Positions 31,863 through 40,780 of a DNA stretch of 64,000 nt are shown in pieces. The stretch's first letter is position 1. Each line of letters begins with the position of its first letter. The notes below the pieces were generated by a model that worked only from the letters and a program-made list of their open reading frames with translations, did no database searches and was not told the DNA's origin. Origin of the DNA: Fimbriimonadaceae bacterium (lineage in GTDB: Bacteria; Armatimonadota; Fimbriimonadia; Fimbriimonadales; Fimbriimonadaceae). The stretch lies in assembly GCA_022843485.1 (NCBI GenBank), contig JALHNM010000002.1, positions 30,238 through 94,237 on the forward strand, in the 5' to 3' direction. A program made the position numbers and the translations under genes.

Positions 31863-34655
31863 TCAGCGCCGGGACCCCACCCGCACGGCCACCGCCCGCA
31901 CCACTGCCACCGGGTCCTGCTTGAGGCTCTCGACCACCGGCAGCGACCCCGCCGGTACCCGCCCTTCAAGCTGGAGCAAGGCCTCGACCCGCACCCCTGG
32001 CCGGGGGTCCAACAGCACCCCCGCCACCGTCGCCAGGGCCTCGGCCGTCCCCAGCCGCCCGAGGATTTGCAGACCCAGCCGCGCCCGGAACTCATCGGCG
32101 TCCGCCGCCCATCGGGTTCCCAACGGTGCCGCGACCTCCGGGAAACGACCCAAGAGCTGCTGCGCCGCCATCCGCGTCAGATAGTCCGGGTGGTCCGCCA
32201 TGGCCTGGGGGGTGGTCGAACTCGCCGGGTCGCCGATCTGGGCCAGCGACGCCATCGCGGCCCGCACCAGGAACCGATCGTCGTCCAGCAACACCCGCAT
32301 CAACCCGGGCACCGCCGCCATCGCCTTGAGCGGGCCCGCCGCCCGCGCCGCCGGGAGTTGGAGATCCGGGTCGTCGAGCCAGTTCGGGATAAGGGCCCCG
32401 AAGTCCGTCACCCCCGCCTCGCTCGCGATGGCGATGAGGTTGCGGACCTCGCCCTTCGTCCCGGACAGCGCCTTTGCCCCCAATGGCGCGGCCGCCGCGG
32501 GCCCGATCCCCCGCACCACTGTCACGAACGCCCGTATCTGGAGCCGGTTCGCCCCGGCGAGGCGCCTTTCCAGCATCCACTCGAGGGCGGGCACACCGAT
32601 CTCGGTCAGCTCCCGCACCGAGGCCTCCACCTCCGTCTGGGCCGATCCGACGCCCCACTGGGTGGCTTTGCGGTAAAGCTCCGCCATCCCCGCCTCGTCC
32701 TGGATCGGTCGGGACCCCGGGGTGGCGGTGGCGGCCTGGGGCGCGGGGCTCGGGGCCGCCACCACCGCCGCCTGCGTCGCCGCGTCGTAAGCGGCCGACC
32801 AGGTCGGCGACACTCGGGCCTGCCCGTCTTCCAGCCCCCTCCGGTACTTGTCCTCCCCGGTGAGGTCCACAAATAGCCCCAACGACCCAGTGCCCCGGGC
32901 GGCGTTGCCCTGGGCCGGTGGGCCGTCGTACCGGTCGTCACCCGCCGAGTCCACGAACACCCCAAGGCCGTTGGCGATCCCGATCCCTGGCGTGCTGTCA
33001 CGAGCGGTGTAGAGGTCGTTCCCGGCCCGGTCGAGCAAGAAGGCCACGCCGTAGTCGTGCCCGATCGCGAGCGAGGCCCCCACCTTCGTGACGTAGGCGT
33101 CGTCCCCGGCGAGGTCGAACAGGTAGGCAGAGCAGCAGTGCATCGCGCTGGACTGGGCGTAGTGGTGCGCGGTGTAGGTGTCGTTGCCCGCCAGATCCGC
33201 CAGCGACCCGAGCGCGAACCAATAGCTCGCCGCCTGGGCGTAGGTGTCGGCTACGTAGGCGTCCGAACCCCGAGCGTCGGTGAGAAGCCCGACCCCGCCC
33301 GAGACCCCGCCCGCGTCCTCTCGGAAACCGCTCGCGAACCCCTGCGCGAACGAGTAGGAGACCCCGGTGAAGAGCGGCTCGTTCATCGAGAGCCCCCCCG
33401 CCCGGTAGACGTCGTCGCCGGCGCGATCGATGAGCCAGCCGACCCCCTGCGTCCTCGCCGCCCCTTGGCCGAAGAGCGCGACGTCGTACGTATCGTTACC
33501 CCCAGTATCGATCAGAAGACCCGTCCCAAAGGCCCCGAAGCCTTGGGCCATGGCGCCGCTCCGGTAGTGGTCGTCGCCCCCGATCTTCACGAACACCCCC
33601 ACCCCCGCCACGCCGGCCCCAAAGGCGAGCGACCCGCTCCGGAACGAGTCGTGCCCGCCCAAGTCCAGCGAGACGCCGATCCCCGCGACTCCCGCCCCGA
33701 CACTCAGGTCCGGCACGTCGTAGCGGTCGTCGCCGGCGCAGTCGATCTGGACCGCCGCGTAGCCGACCCCGGCCCCATGGCGCCCCCGGTAGACGTCGTC
33801 CCCGCCCAGATCCACGGTGATCCTGGCGTCGGTCTCGGTGTGGACGTCGTCGCCCGTCCCGGCCACAACCGCAGGCAGGCCCCCAAGGCTCAGGCGCACC
33901 TTGCCCGAGAAGGTCACCCGGGCCGCCTTGAGCGCCCGCCCGACCTCTTCGGCCTCGGCGGTCAGGGCCGCTGCGGCCGACTGAAGCCGGGCCCGGTCGA
34001 TCCGGCCGACGAGTTCGAGCACCCGGTCCCGCGAGCCGACCGGCCCCCTGACGAACGAGAGCTTGACCTTCGGCTCCTCTGCCACCAGCGTCGGCAGCCC
34101 CTCGATCACCTCCCGGAGCTCGGCCGGGGTGAGGCCCCGAATGGCGGCACGGACGTCGGCGTTCGCCCGGGCCACGGCCGCGTGCAGGCGGGCGAGCGGC
34201 CCTCGGAGCTCCGGCGGCAGTGAGGCCAAGGCGGTCGCCGTCGACTCGCTCGGGGTTTGGGTCGCGGGGCTGCGTACGGGCTGGGCCGCACCTGCCACCG
34301 CGCCCGGGAGGTCGTCGTCCTGTCCGGTTCTCACCGCGCTGGCCCCGCTCGAAGTCGTGGCCGCGAGGATCTGGTCGCCGAGGGCCGTGAGCAGCGCCGC
34401 CGCCGGGCTCAGCCGACCTCGCTCGTGCCAGCCGAGAAGCTCATCGGCCGTCCCGAGGGCATCGTCGAGGGAGCGGCGCACGATCGGCAGGCGCCATTGG
34501 TCGTCGAACGGGCTTCTGGCGAACCGCAGGTCCTCCTGACGCAGGTTGCCGATCAGCATCACGTCGGCGAGGCCCTGTCGTTCCTCGGCCGTAAGTTGCG
34601 CACCCGCGAGGCCCGGTGCGAGGGCGACAAAGAGGAGGGACAGCCGGATCGACAC
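31863..34655 (-). CDS. secreted repeat protein: 12 G-x-D-x-Y repeats plus HEAT-like C terminus
   Basis: About 930 aa. A signal peptide (SIRLSLLFVALAPGLAGAQ) precedes a helical region (about 20-280). Residues about 283-603 hold twelve copies of a G-[GNDE]-D-x-[YF] motif (GGDDVY, AGDDRY, GGHDSF, GGDDHY, GGNDTY, AGDDVY, RGSDAY, AGNDTY, AGDDAY, AGNDLY, AGDDRY, TGEDKY) at intervals of about 20-40 residues, separated by Gly/Ala-rich segments such as GAGVAGIGVSLDL. This suggests a beta-helix with Asp-lined turns that might bind calcium. The last 280 residues have HEAT-like helical repeats. The GTG at 34655 is chosen because CATAAT ends 6 bases upstream and the signal peptide begins there. Function unknown. 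Confidence 0.75.
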   Translation of the reverse strand: MSIRLSLLFVALAPGLAGAQLTAEERQGLADVMLIGNLRQEDLRFARSPFDDQWRLPIVRRSLDDALGTADELLGWHERGRLSPAAALLTALGDQILAATTSSGASAVRTGQDDDLPGAVAGAAQPVRSPATQTPSESTATALASLPPELRGPLARLHAAVARANADVRAAIRGLTPAELREVIEGLPTLVAEEPKVKLSFVRGPVGSRDRVLELVGRIDRARLQSAAAALTAEAEEVGRALKAARVTFSGKVRLSLGGLPAVVAGTGDDVHTETDARITVDLGGDDVYRGRHGAGVGYAAVQIDCAGDDRYDVPDLSVGAGVAGIGVSLDLGGHDSFRSGSLAFGAGVAGVGVFVKIGGDDHYRSGAMAQGFGAFGTGLLIDTGGNDTYDVALFGQGAARTQGVGWLIDRAGDDVYRAGGLSMNEPLFTGVSYSFAQGFASGFREDAGGVSGGVGLLTDARGSDAYVADTYAQAASYWFALGSLADLAGNDTYTAHHYAQSSAMHCCSAYLFDLAGDDAYVTKVGASLAIGHDYGVAFLLDRAGNDLYTARDSTPGIGIANGLGVFVDSAGDDRYDGPPAQGNAARGTGSLGLFVDLTGEDKYRRGLEDGQARVSPTWSAAYDAATQAAVVAAPSPAPQAATATPGSRPIQDEAGMAELYRKATQWGVGSAQTEVEASVRELTEIGVPALEWMLERRLAGANRLQIRAFVTVVRGIGPAAAAPLGAKALSGTKGEVRNLIAIASEAGVTDFGALIPNWLDDPDLQLPAARAAGPLKAMAAVPGLMRVLLDDDRFLVRAAMASLAQIGDPASSTTPQAMADHPDYLTRMAAQQLLGRFPEVAAPLGTRWAADADEFRARLGLQILGRLGTAEALATVAGVLLDPRPGVRVEALLQLEGRVPAGSLPVVESLKQDPVAVVRAVAVRVGSRR

Positions 34656-34661
34656 GCCCCG

Positions 34662-34667
34662 ATTATG
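34662..34667 (-). promoter_or_regulatory. -10-like hexamer, leaderless start of the repeat protein
   Basis: Minus-strand CATAAT ends 6 bases before the GTG at 34655; it lies inside the 3' end of the upstream gene. Confidence 0.5.
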
Positions 34668-35778
34668 CCGTCGGCCCGGACGGGGGGGCAAGCAGAACCC
34701 CCTGGGCGACTTCAGCAGCCGTGGACCAGGGCCCTTGCTTGTCCTCGAGCGCCCGCTCGTCGAAGGGCGTCGTCCCGCCGCCCGGGCGTTCGGGGTCGTA
34801 GAGGATCGCGAGGCCCTCCGCCCCCTGACCGTCGGTCGCCAGCACCGCGACCGGGCCTGACCGGTCCGTCAGCGGGCCTACGAGTAAGGCGTTCCCGAGG
34901 TCGAGCAGCATCCGTTCGGCCTCTTCGGCCCGCTCGGCGGCGAGGGCCGCGCGAAAGCCGTCCACGTGGACCACTGACGTCCCTGCCGCGCTCTCGGCGA
35001 GACGCTCGACGAGGGGGAAGACCCCCTGCCCGAGGCTGCTCACCGGAGTCGCCTCGAGGTGCGCGAGCCGCCCGAGCCCGAGTAAACGCAACGACCTTGA
35101 GACGACCCGCACCGTCGGCCCGTAAGCCATCGCGAGGTTCGGCAGCCCCGGTCGAAACCCCAGGCCCCACGGCCAGAGGACGTTCAGCGGCGGCTCGTCT
35201 AAGTCGCGCCGCCGGGCGTTGACCTCGAGCCCGTCGAGGACGTCGACGCTGTCCTCGATCAGCCGTTTCAAGATCGCCTCGCCCTCGCCCTGCGGAAGCG
35301 CGTCCCGGTAGGGCCTGCCGACGGCCTGCAGGAACGGCGGGGCCTCGACCTCGTCCGAAGCGCCGTCCCAGATGAGGCCGTGGTCGAGCCTCGGCCCGGC
35401 CACGAACCGGAGCGAGCGGGTCTCCAGCCGCCTGGCCTCCGCCATCGCTTCAGCCACCTCGTCGATCCGGGCACTCCCGGAGGCCACCGACTTCAAGACC
35501 CCCTCTTCCGACATCGACCCGAGGGACAGGTGCCCCTGAAGCGCGCCCGAGGCTGCGTCCCCGCCGAGCGCGGCGACCGTCAGGGGCCCTTGGGCCAGCC
35601 CGGCCTCGCCCCCGCCGATTCCAAGCCAGGAGAGCGGCCCGAGCCCAGCGTCCCCCTCGAGCCGCACGACCCGGCCTTCCGCTCTCAGCCGGTCCCAGGG
35701 TCCGCCGAGCCCTCGTAGCGGCCCGGTCTCTCCCGGCCCCATCAACGCGCCGGGCAACACGAGGACGAGGCCCCTCAC
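34663..35778 (-). CDS. degenerate archaeal-type phosphoglycerate-mutase-like protein
   Basis: A 371-aa protein. The stretch DVLDGLEVNARRRDLDEPPLNVLWPWGLGFRPGLPNLAMAYG and the following LLGLGRLAHLEATPVSS match the ApgM (2,3-bisphosphoglycerate-independent phosphoglycerate mutase, archaeal type) pattern of H-x-V-N-x-x-R-R...P-A-N-x-x-x-x-W-G...P-x-L-P-x-F...YG and K-G-I-G. The metal ligands of this alkaline-phosphatase superfamily enzyme seem lost: the N-terminal D-G-M-x-D is PGALMGP, the nucleophile region lacks its Ser/Asp, the E-x-x-D-x-x-x-H and DHPTP-like motifs are absent (TDGQGAEG). It is probably inactive as a mutase. It overlaps folC by 4 bases and is co-transcribed. The assignment rests on remembered family patterns. 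Confidence 0.6.
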   Translation of the reverse strand: MRGLVLVLPGALMGPGETGPLRGLGGPWDRLRAEGRVVRLEGDAGLGPLSWLGIGGGEAGLAQGPLTVAALGGDAASGALQGHLSLGSMSEEGVLKSVASGSARIDEVAEAMAEARRLETRSLRFVAGPRLDHGLIWDGASDEVEAPPFLQAVGRPYRDALPQGEGEAILKRLIEDSVDVLDGLEVNARRRDLDEPPLNVLWPWGLGFRPGLPNLAMAYGPTVRVVSRSLRLLGLGRLAHLEATPVSSLGQGVFPLVERLAESAAGTSVVHVDGFRAALAAERAEEAERMLLDLGNALLVGPLTDRSGPVAVLATDGQGAEGLAILYDPERPGGGTTPFDERALEDKQGPWSTAAEVAQGVLLAPPSGPTA

Positions 35779-37046
35779 GCGTCCAACCCCAGGTGCGGCG
35801 CCACATCACCGAGCAGGTAGAAGCTCCCCGTCACAAGGATCAGGGCCCCCTCACGCGACCGCGCCGCCGCGAGGCCCGCCTCGAGCGTCTCGTGGGCGGT
35901 GACGGCGGGGAAGAGGTCGCCCATCGACAGGGCGAGCGTGAGCGGGGACCGGCTCCGCTCCGAGGCGATCGGGACGATGTGGACTTCCTGGACGACCGGG
36001 GCGAGAGGGGTGTAGAACCGTCGCGGGTCGTGTCCTTCGACCATCCCCGTGAGGAGCACGGTCGGCACCGGCCAGTCTGGAAGCAGGGGGAGGGAAGCGA
36101 CGAGGTGTTCGGCGGACTCCGCGTTGTGGGCGCCGTCGAGAAGGTAGCGTTGGCCGGAGTGATGGACGGTCTGGAACCGACCGGGCAGCCGCGCCCGCGA
36201 GACCCCGCGCGCGAGGGCCGTGGGGTCGCGGAGCAGCCCGCCGGCATCGAGCGCGGCCACCGCCAGCGCCATGTTGTGGGGTTGCATCGCCCCCCGGATC
36301 CCAGGGTTGAGACCGCCGTAGACCCCGTTCGGTGTCTCGACCGTCCACCCGTCCAACCCAGGCCCTAGGTGAACGTCCCGGCCGAACCGCCAGACCGGGG
36401 CGCCTCGGACCGAAGCGGCGAAATGGATCGACTCCCAAGCCTCCGGGTGCACCTCGCCGACGACCACCGGCCGCCCTGGCTTCACGATCCCAGCCTTCTC
36501 GGCCGCGATCTTCCCGAGGGTCTCCCCAAGGATGGCGGTGTGGTCGAGCCCGATGCTGACGATGACGCACGCCGCCGGGTCGGTGACCACGTTTGTCGCG
36601 TCGAGCCGCCCCCCGAGGCCGACCTCGAGCGCGACGGCGTCGCACCTCTGTTCGGACCAGTAGCCGAACCCCACCGCCGTTTTGACCTCGAACTCGGTCG
36701 GGCCGCCGAGTTCTGTGCCCTCGAGCTCGTCGCCCACCGCCAGGACGCGCCCGACCCACCGGGCGAAGTCGGACTCGGAGATGAGGTTACGGCCGAGTTG
36801 GACGCGCTCGCGGATCGAGAACACATAGGGGCTGTAGGTGGCCCCGGTCCGGTAGCCCTGTTCGACGAGGAGGCTCTGGACGAAGGCGGTGACGCTCCCC
36901 TTGCCGTTCGTGCCCGCGACGTGGACGTACCGGGGCGTGTGGTCGAGGTCCAGGCGCCGGACGAGCTCGCGCATCCGGTCGAGCTCCAGCCTCCATCCCC
37001 GCTTGCCCAGCCGCCCCAGGGCCTCGACCGCCTCGGCGAACGTCAC
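35775..37046 (-). CDS. folC: folylpolyglutamate synthase/dihydrofolate synthase
   Basis: A 423-aa Mur-ligase-type enzyme adding glutamate to folates. VHVAGTNGKGSVTAFVQ is the P-loop, YSPYVFSIRERVQLG and EVGLGGRLDATNVV bind substrate and ATP, SIGLDHTAILGETLGKIAAEKAGI holds the carbamylated-lysine region, and LLDGAHNAES starts the C-terminal domain. GTG start at 37046, with TAAGAA 6 bases upstream. The stop overlaps the start of the degenerate mutase gene. Confidence 0.94.
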   Translation of the reverse strand: MTFAEAVEALGRLGKRGWRLELDRMRELVRRLDLDHTPRYVHVAGTNGKGSVTAFVQSLLVEQGYRTGATYSPYVFSIRERVQLGRNLISESDFARWVGRVLAVGDELEGTELGGPTEFEVKTAVGFGYWSEQRCDAVALEVGLGGRLDATNVVTDPAACVIVSIGLDHTAILGETLGKIAAEKAGIVKPGRPVVVGEVHPEAWESIHFAASVRGAPVWRFGRDVHLGPGLDGWTVETPNGVYGGLNPGIRGAMQPHNMALAVAALDAGGLLRDPTALARGVSRARLPGRFQTVHHSGQRYLLDGAHNAESAEHLVASLPLLPDWPVPTVLLTGMVEGHDPRRFYTPLAPVVQEVHIVPIASERSRSPLTLALSMGDLFPAVTAHETLEAGLAAARSREGALILVTGSFYLLGDVAPHLGLDA

Positions 37047-37123
37047 CAGGCTTTCTTACCCCATGAGCTTGGGCGCCCTTGGCCAGCGTCGAGGGGCCCG
37101 GGGCCCGAACCCCTTTGGGGCTC

Positions 37124-37129
37124 TAGAAC
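37124..37129 (+). promoter_or_regulatory. -10-like hexamer, leaderless start
   Basis: TAGAAC ends 6 bases before the GTG at 37136 and thus favours that codon over the in-frame ATG at 37145. Confidence 0.4.
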
Positions 37130-37135
37130 GTTCAA

Positions 37136-38053
37136 GTGAGTAGGATGAAGTGGCTCAAAGCGCTCGGCGGACTGGCCGTGCTCGGTGCGTTCGTCTACGC
37201 CGTCCTCGTGATCCGCGGACAGGCCCCCGGCCCGCCCGTGTCCCTCGTGCCTGGTCTCGACTCGAGCCTAGTGCCGCCGCCCGAGGTTCGGCTCGAACGG
37301 GGCACCCCAGTCGAGCTGCTCCTCCTCACCCCTCTCACCTCTGGCGGGAGCAAGGTCGGTGACGAGGTGAAGCTCGTCGCGGCCCAGGACGTGACGGCCC
37401 CGGACGGACGCGTCGTTGTGGCCCAAGGGGCGCCGGCTCGTGCCCGCGTCGCCCAGTCTCGCGGGGCGACCGTCGTGTCCGTCCTCGCGAACCAGCCGGC
37501 CCGGTTGGCGCTGGAAGGTCTCTCGGTCGAGGCGGTCGACGGCCAGTCCCTCGCCCTTGGCGGGCCCGATGGGGAAGTGACGTTCAGCCTCACCCAAGCG
37601 AACACCCGCCCCGAGGGGGCCGCCCCTGACCTAGGGGCCCTCGCCACCGACCCCGAGGCCCAGGCGTACCTGAAGGGTCTGGCCGCGCGCGCCCTTTCCG
37701 GCAAGGCCCCCACGCCCCAAGAAGAGCGGGCGGGCCAAGAGCAGCTGCGCCGGATCGCCGAGCGACACGGTATGCCCAGTACCGAGAAGATGCTCGGCGA
37801 TCCCAAGAAGGGCACCTCCGACACGGCAGGGGTCATCGAACGGCTCCAGCAAGGCGACGTGTCCGGCCTGACCGGGGTGGAGCTCGTGGTCGCGGCGCAG
37901 GCGGCCGGGGAGGTCCTCAACCTGGCCTCGACCGTGGACCAAAGCCTCCGAGGCATCTTCAAGGGCCCGAACGTCCGGGCCAATGTGGGCACGGTTCTGA
38001 AGCTCGAGTTCGCCGAGGCTGCGACGGTGCGCTCGCGCGCCCAACGCCCATGA
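37136..38053 (+). CDS. membrane-anchored protein of unknown function
   Basis: A 305-aa protein. One N-terminal transmembrane helix (about 9-26) anchors a periplasmic part. Residues 52-150 look beta-rich (GTPVELLLLTPLTSGGSKVGDEVKLVAAQDV, VVVAQGAPARARVAQSRG), resembling a TrbI/conjugal-transfer-like or pilus-type beta sandwich, as seen in many such proteins; the rest is helical. I cannot name a family. carA starts 25 bases after the stop. Confidence 0.6.
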   Translation: MSRMKWLKALGGLAVLGAFVYAVLVIRGQAPGPPVSLVPGLDSSLVPPPEVRLERGTPVELLLLTPLTSGGSKVGDEVKLVAAQDVTAPDGRVVVAQGAPARARVAQSRGATVVSVLANQPARLALEGLSVEAVDGQSLALGGPDGEVTFSLTQANTRPEGAAPDLGALATDPEAQAYLKGLAARALSGKAPTPQEERAGQEQLRRIAERHGMPSTEKMLGDPKKGTSDTAGVIERLQQGDVSGLTGVELVVAAQAAGEVLNLASTVDQSLRGIFKGPNVRANVGTVLKLEFAEAATVRSRAQRP

Positions 38054-38063
38054 CGCGGGTCGG

Positions 38064-38069
38064 TATCAT
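38064..38069 (+). promoter_or_regulatory. -10 hexamer before carA
   Basis: TATCAT ends 9 bases before the TTG at 38079, giving a leader of only a few bases. Confidence 0.5.
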
Positions 38070-38078
38070 GGCGGGCAC

Positions 38079-39188
38079 TTGAAAGCCTATCTCGCACTCT
38101 CCGACGGGACCGTGGTCGAAGGCCGCCGTCTGGGCGCCGAGGGGACGACCGACGGGGAGCTTGTCTTCAACACGGGGATGACCGGGTACCAGGAGGTCCT
38201 CACCGACCCGAGCTACGCCGGGCAGATCGTGCTCTTCACGTACCCGCTCATCGGGAACTACGGCGTGAACGACGACGACTTCGAGTCTGATCGCGTCCAA
38301 CCGCGCGGTGTTGTCGTCCGCGAGGCCTGCGAGGCGCCCAGCAACTGGCGTTCGACGAGATCGCTCGACGAGTTCCTCCGTGAGCGGGGTGTCGTGGCCG
38401 TCCAAGGCGTCGACACGCGGGCACTGACCAAGCGCATCCGCGACGCAGGGGTCATGACCGGGGCTGTCAGCACCCTCGGGCCAGACGAGGCGCTCGCCGC
38501 CGCCCGGGCGGCCCGGCCATACGACGACACGGACTTCGTGGCGTCCGTCACGACCCGGGCCCCCTATGCCTGGGGCCGGGCCGGTCGGGAGGCGATCGAC
38601 CAACCCGCTGCCTCGGCCAAGGTCAAGATGGTCGCGATCGACTGCGGGCTCAAGTTCAACATCCTACGGCGGTTCGCCTCGCTGGGCGTGCGTACGATCG
38701 TGCTCCCTGCGACGGCCACGGCGGACGAAGTGATGGCATGGGAGCCCGACGGCGTGTTACTCTCCCCGGGGCCCGGCGACCCCGCCCGGCTCGAGGGCGT
38801 CGTCCGGACGGCGAGGGACCTCATTGGGCGCCGACCCCTCTTTGGCATCTGCCTCGGCAACCAGATCCTCTGCCAGGCCGTCGGGGGGCGGACGTTCAAG
38901 CTCAAGTTCGGCCACCGAGGCGCGAACCACCCAGTGAAGGACCTCCTCGACGGGTCCGTGACCATCACGAGCCAGAACCACGGCTACGCTGTCGATCCGG
39001 ACTCGCTCGTGGGCACCGGGGCCGAGGTCACCCAGCTCAACGTCAACGACGGCACGGTCGAGGGCATCCGGCTCGAGAGGGAAGACGCGACGAGCATCCA
39101 GTACCACCCCGAGGCCGCGCCAGGCCCGTGGGACTCGCGCAAGTACTTCCGGGCGTTCGTCGACAAGATGGAGCGGGCGGCCCGCTAG
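38079..39188 (+). CDS. carA: carbamoyl-phosphate synthase, small (glutaminase) subunit
   Basis: A 369-aa subunit supplying ammonia from glutamine for pyrimidine and arginine synthesis. The N-terminal CPSase domain begins AYLALSDGTVVEG and includes FNTGMTGYQEVLTDPSY. The class I amidotransferase has LFGICLGNQIL (nucleophile Cys), FGHRGANHPV, and QYHPEAAPGP (catalytic His and Glu). TTG start at 38079 fits homology. carB is not adjacent: the next gene is on the other strand and overlaps by 4 bases. Confidence 0.95.
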   Translation: MKAYLALSDGTVVEGRRLGAEGTTDGELVFNTGMTGYQEVLTDPSYAGQIVLFTYPLIGNYGVNDDDFESDRVQPRGVVVREACEAPSNWRSTRSLDEFLRERGVVAVQGVDTRALTKRIRDAGVMTGAVSTLGPDEALAAARAARPYDDTDFVASVTTRAPYAWGRAGREAIDQPAASAKVKMVAIDCGLKFNILRRFASLGVRTIVLPATATADEVMAWEPDGVLLSPGPGDPARLEGVVRTARDLIGRRPLFGICLGNQILCQAVGGRTFKLKFGHRGANHPVKDLLDGSVTITSQNHGYAVDPDSLVGTGAEVTQLNVNDGTVEGIRLEREDATSIQYHPEAAPGPWDSRKYFRAFVDKMERAAR

Positions 39189-40774
39189 GGCCCGCCCGAG
39201 AAGCGACCGATATCGAGCGTGACCGCCGCGAGCGAGAGCGCTACGATGAGGAAGAACCCCACGGTCTGCAGGGTGTGCTGGACCCCGATGCTCAGGCGCT
39301 TGCCGCCCCGGAGCAACTCGACGAACGCGACCACCATCTGGCCCCCGTCCATCGGCGGAATCGGGAGCAGGTTCAGGACGCCGAGCGAGATGCTGAGAAG
39401 CCCGGCTAGGGTGAGGATTCCGTACAGCCCGTAGGAGGCGGCGGTGGAGGTCTGTTGGGCGATGGTGCCCGGGCCGCCGATCGTCTCGCTCGCCCGGGAG
39501 GGCCGTTGAGCGATCTGGGCCAGCGAGGCGACCAAATCTACCGGCTGCTTCGCCGCGCGGCCGAAAGCGTCCCCGAGCGGGACAGGGACCATCCGGTCCG
39601 TCGGGCTCATGCCGAGCTTCGCCTGGACCTTGCGCTGCTCGGTGATCTCGAGGGTCTCGTCGAGCACGGGGGTCGGCGCTTTGTCGACGACCGGGGTCAG
39701 CGTCACGGTCCGAACCGGGGCCTCGGGCGTTTGAACCTCGAGCCTCACCGGCCAGGAGGCCGCCTGGCCGTCGGTGGTCCGCACCCGGTCGCGGACCCGG
39801 ACCACGACGTCGTAGAACGTTCCGACGGGCTCCCCATCGACGCTCAGGATCCTGTCCCCAGGCTGGAGCCCGGCCGTGGCGGCCGGTCCGTCCTTGCCGA
39901 CCGACCCGACGACGGGCACGTTCTCGAGCTTGCGCTCCCCGACCACCGCGAAGAGCCCGGTCAGGATCAACACCCCGAACGCCACGCTGAAGAACGGCCC
40001 CGCGAACAGCACCACCAGCCGCGCAACGGGGCCCTTGCTGTAGAAGCCCTTCTCGATCCGAACCTCGCTGCCGTCCTCCTTCGGGTGCATTCCGCGGATC
40101 GCTGCGAAGCCGCCAAGGGGGAGCAAGAGGAGTGAGAACTCGGTGCCGTGCTTGTCCTTCGTCGCCAAGAGCGGGCGGAACAGGACCGGCTGGGCTTCCT
40201 CGCCGACCTCGACCAGCCCGTGGCCCTGGGGGGAGTCTTCCGGCTTGTTCTTGAGCGGGGAGTAGTAGACGAAGAGCATGCCGACCAGGGACGCGACCGA
40301 GAGGAGCCCGAGCACCTGCGTCGAGGCGACCCCTTGGAACCGGGTCGCGATGAGGATGAGGCCGAGGGCGAATAGCCAGCTCTTGACGAGCGTGATCACA
40401 CCGCTACCGGCCCGAGAGTGATAGAGCGCCTCCAGCCGGGTCACCACCCAGACGGGCATCGCCAGCCCCAGCGCCACGAGCCCCGCGTTCAGGACCCCGA
40501 CGTTATGGGTCATGAACCCGGCAAGGACGAGCGCCGTGGCCGCCCACCCCGCCAGCCACACCCGCGCCGAAGGGGCGAGCGGGCGCTCGAGATGAGAGGA
40601 GAGGTCGGTCTTCCGCACGCCGCCCATCATCACCGCGAAGGCGTCCACGTGCATGCCGAAGGCCCGCGCCGCCCAAAAGTGCCCGAGCTCGTGGACGGCT
40701 ACGAGAACAGTGAGCACCACGAGGAGCACCACTGCCGTCCGGGCGACGTCGAGGAGAGCGGCGGTCGGATCCAT
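39185..40774 (-). CDS. M50 site-2 metalloprotease (RseP-like) with extra membrane insertion
   Basis: A 529-aa intramembrane protease. HELGH (28-32) in the first helix binds zinc, and NLLPIPPMDGG near residue 480 supplies the third ligand region. One PDZ domain (about 283-340, VGSVGKDGPAATAGLQPGDRILSVDGEPV) sits between. Between the HELGH helix and the PDZ domain is an insertion of about 200 residues with three or more extra transmembrane segments (about 73-110, 124-145, 150-170), not seen in E. coli RseP (450 aa). The GFAAIRGM core motif of RseP comes only after it, at about 221-228. It starts 7 bases after the dxr stop (leftward pair). Confidence 0.85.
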   Translation of the reverse strand: MDPTAALLDVARTAVVLLVVLTVLVAVHELGHFWAARAFGMHVDAFAVMMGGVRKTDLSSHLERPLAPSARVWLAGWAATALVLAGFMTHNVGVLNAGLVALGLAMPVWVVTRLEALYHSRAGSGVITLVKSWLFALGLILIATRFQGVASTQVLGLLSVASLVGMLFVYYSPLKNKPEDSPQGHGLVEVGEEAQPVLFRPLLATKDKHGTEFSLLLLPLGGFAAIRGMHPKEDGSEVRIEKGFYSKGPVARLVVLFAGPFFSVAFGVLILTGLFAVVGERKLENVPVVGSVGKDGPAATAGLQPGDRILSVDGEPVGTFYDVVVRVRDRVRTTDGQAASWPVRLEVQTPEAPVRTVTLTPVVDKAPTPVLDETLEITEQRKVQAKLGMSPTDRMVPVPLGDAFGRAAKQPVDLVASLAQIAQRPSRASETIGGPGTIAQQTSTAASYGLYGILTLAGLLSISLGVLNLLPIPPMDGGQMVVAFVELLRGGKRLSIGVQHTLQTVGFFLIVALSLAAVTLDIGRFSGGP

Positions 40775-40780
40775 GCGCCC

